A stretch of DNA of 64,000 nt from Lota lota (Eukaryota; Chordata; Actinopteri; Gadiformes; Lotidae), in contig JACYXH010000205.1 in the NCBI GenBank assembly GCA_026745465.1, positions 1-64,000 of the forward strand. The letters are read 5' to 3'. This document shows positions 62,501 through 64,000 of the stretch, piece after piece (the stretch's first letter is position 1; every line of letters begins with the position of its first letter). Both the position numbers and the translations under genes were made by a program. The notes beneath the pieces were generated by a model that saw only the letters and a list, made by a program, of their open reading frames with translations, ran no database searches and was not told where the DNA came from.

Positions 62501-64000
62501 GAGGGCTAATTTGGTCTCCCTGTATAGCCAGCCAGCATAAAATGATTGTAAACGCTTGCAGCACTACCCCAGACATCTATAAACAACCTCGAACTATCCC
62601 AGACAACCATTTATCACCCTGAGCAACCCCATATCCAACGCAAACAAATAGAGATGTTTTCTTTTGTCAATTTATGTGTACAGGTTATTGTTGAACAGCT
62701 GATCACTGATAGTGTTAGGCAGTAGGCTTATTTGACAATGAGTAATCTCATTCTAGAGCTCTTTATGCCATTCTTGTATACAGAAATGTAATTTTCCACA
62801 TGGCAATATGACTTGATGTGGCAGTAAAAATGGATACCCTCCTTTTCATCTTATTTCAAAGGTGTAACAATAGTGTTGAATGTGCTCTGTGACAATACAA
62901 TATTTACAACATTTACCACACAAAGGATAGGGAAAGGTGCCAAATCAATGAACTCAATAGAGCAAAACCAGACTTCCCATAGTTGGATCTTAACTAGAAA
63001 GTAAATTAAACAAAAACCTATACTACACTAGAAGACTGAACAACAAAAGTACATGTTGTGGCACACACCTCTAACCTAGTGTCTCTAACAGCAAACCATT
63101 CCTACGTGATGCTAAAGGTAAAGGGTACCCCAAACTTAAAGGGAGCACGTGAAGGACAGGACTATAAACATACACGCAAGGTTGGATTGCAAAGTAAAGC
63201 TGTGTGGTACAGAGGTCTGGCTATGCCCATGTCCTTGTGGAGGTGAAGTGATGATAAGGGTCTAATCATGTATCTCGTTAGACCTGACTGTTACTGCTGT
63301 CCCAGGTATTCTTTTTACTGGCGACAATTCTGTTTGGTTAGCACTCTGGCAGTTCTAACCAATAATAGGCCTTCATGTATATTGAGAAATGGGCAAATAT
63401 ATTTGTTCATTTAGTTAGTAAAAAATTTTTTGCATTGTTTTATCACCTTATTTTGGGCAGTGTTCATGATAACAAAGCCGATGTAGACAAGATATTTTTA
63501 GATGTCCTCCTCACTCTCCCTAGTCCCTTTTCTTAAAAAAAAAAACCATAAGCAATGGAGTAGATATAAATGAACACAGGAGCTCTCTGGACGGTTGAGG
63601 TATGGTATTAAATTATTTAGTCCTCCCCTCTTTAACTGATGGATATATGTGTAAAACTTTTTATCCCTGGCGGGGCGTTCTTAGTAGAAGATCCTTAGAT
63701 AGTAATAGACACAGTAATGCAGTATGACCTATTCCCCTCAGTATGTTAATATTCATGGTGTTAGGATTAATATTACCCATTACTTTAAATCACGAGCATG
63801 TGCCATCGGCCCCTTACCGTGCAGGGTGTAATAGCTGCTTCTAGAGTTTTCCGTAGCTCAGTTTGGCTGGCGGTAAATGTAAATGGACACCTTATTGGAA
63901 CAATGAACATGCATTTATTGAAATGAATACCCTGCCGCAATCACAGCTGGCAGATTGCACGCTAATGTTAATTTGTTTCCAATATATTGTGCTGGAGGCC
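57691..64000. other. lmbrd1 intron 3 (incomplete)
   Basis: Apart from the 94-bp palindrome this is AT-rich unique sequence with few repeats. I see no exon in either orientation and the expected fourth exon lies further right. Confidence 0.6.
59501..59594. repeat. 94-bp palindrome with (AT)n core
   Basis: ACAATACATGGGA (59501-59513) and its perfect reverse complement TCCCATGTATTGT (59582-59594) flank an AT repeat of about 34 units. The whole can fold into one long hairpin or cruciform. It lies in lmbrd1 intron 3. Confidence 0.95.

Larger units (their letters stand above)
52289..64000 (+). other. lmbrd1: lmbrd1 gene, 5' part (3' exons outside window)
   Basis: Three exons encode the first 102 residues of LMBD1. 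This multi-pass lysosomal membrane protein of the LMBR1 family works with the ABC transporter ABCD4 to export cobalamin (vitamin B12) from the lysosome; human mutations cause cblF disease. The human protein is about 540 residues, so roughly four fifths of the coding sequence lies beyond the right edge. No match to the next expected exon (LYSVILF...) was found up to base 64000. Confidence 0.95.

Overview
The window is nuclear DNA of a ray-finned (teleost) fish. Three things support this. Two vertebrate genes with intron-split coding sequence can be read. A decayed Tc1 element of a family widespread in fish sits at 26.5-27.7 kb, and tRNA-derived SINE relics are also present. Microsatellites and long mononucleotide G/C runs are extremely dense, above all in the left 30 kb. 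The species cannot be fixed from the sequence alone. There is no sign of a bacterial, viral or CRISPR-type system.

Two genes lie head to head. The left 45 kb is the 5' half of col19a1 (collagen alpha-1(XIX)), read on the minus strand. Six exons between 44.9 and 36.3 kb encode the signal peptide and the thrombospondin/laminin-G-like (TSPN) domain. One linker exon follows at 35.5 kb, then small Gly-X-Y exons, all phase 0 and mostly multiples of 9 nt, are scattered from 34.5 kb down to about 8.6 kb. The rest of the triple helix must lie to the left of base 1. The right 12 kb is the 5' end of lmbrd1 (lysosomal cobalamin escort protein LMBD1) on the plus strand. Its exons 1-3 are at 52.29, 53.84 and 57.63 kb, and the remaining exons lie beyond base 64000. 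From memory, human LMBRD1 and COL19A1 are also divergent neighbours (6q13), so synteny supports both calls.

The start codons are 7.4 kb apart. The lmbrd1 start is preceded by an E-box (CACGTG) and an ETS site (ACCGGAAGTG), and it overlaps a YY1-like AAGATGGCG, a housekeeping-type promoter layout.

Everything else is intronic or intergenic. It includes (CA)n/(CT)n arrays up to about 200 bp, a 237-bp nearly pure G tract, an (ACC)n-containing minisatellite, an exact 68-bp tandem array, a diverged 140-160-bp tandem array, a pseudogenised Tc1 transposase, two probable terminal-inverted-repeat elements, several SINE relics and a 94-bp palindrome. Repeat density and G+C fall clearly from left to right. 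Most long open frames in the window are artefacts of simple repeats. I found no convincing new biological system; the best leads are unusual exon and splice-site features of col19a1 and the local repeat structures.
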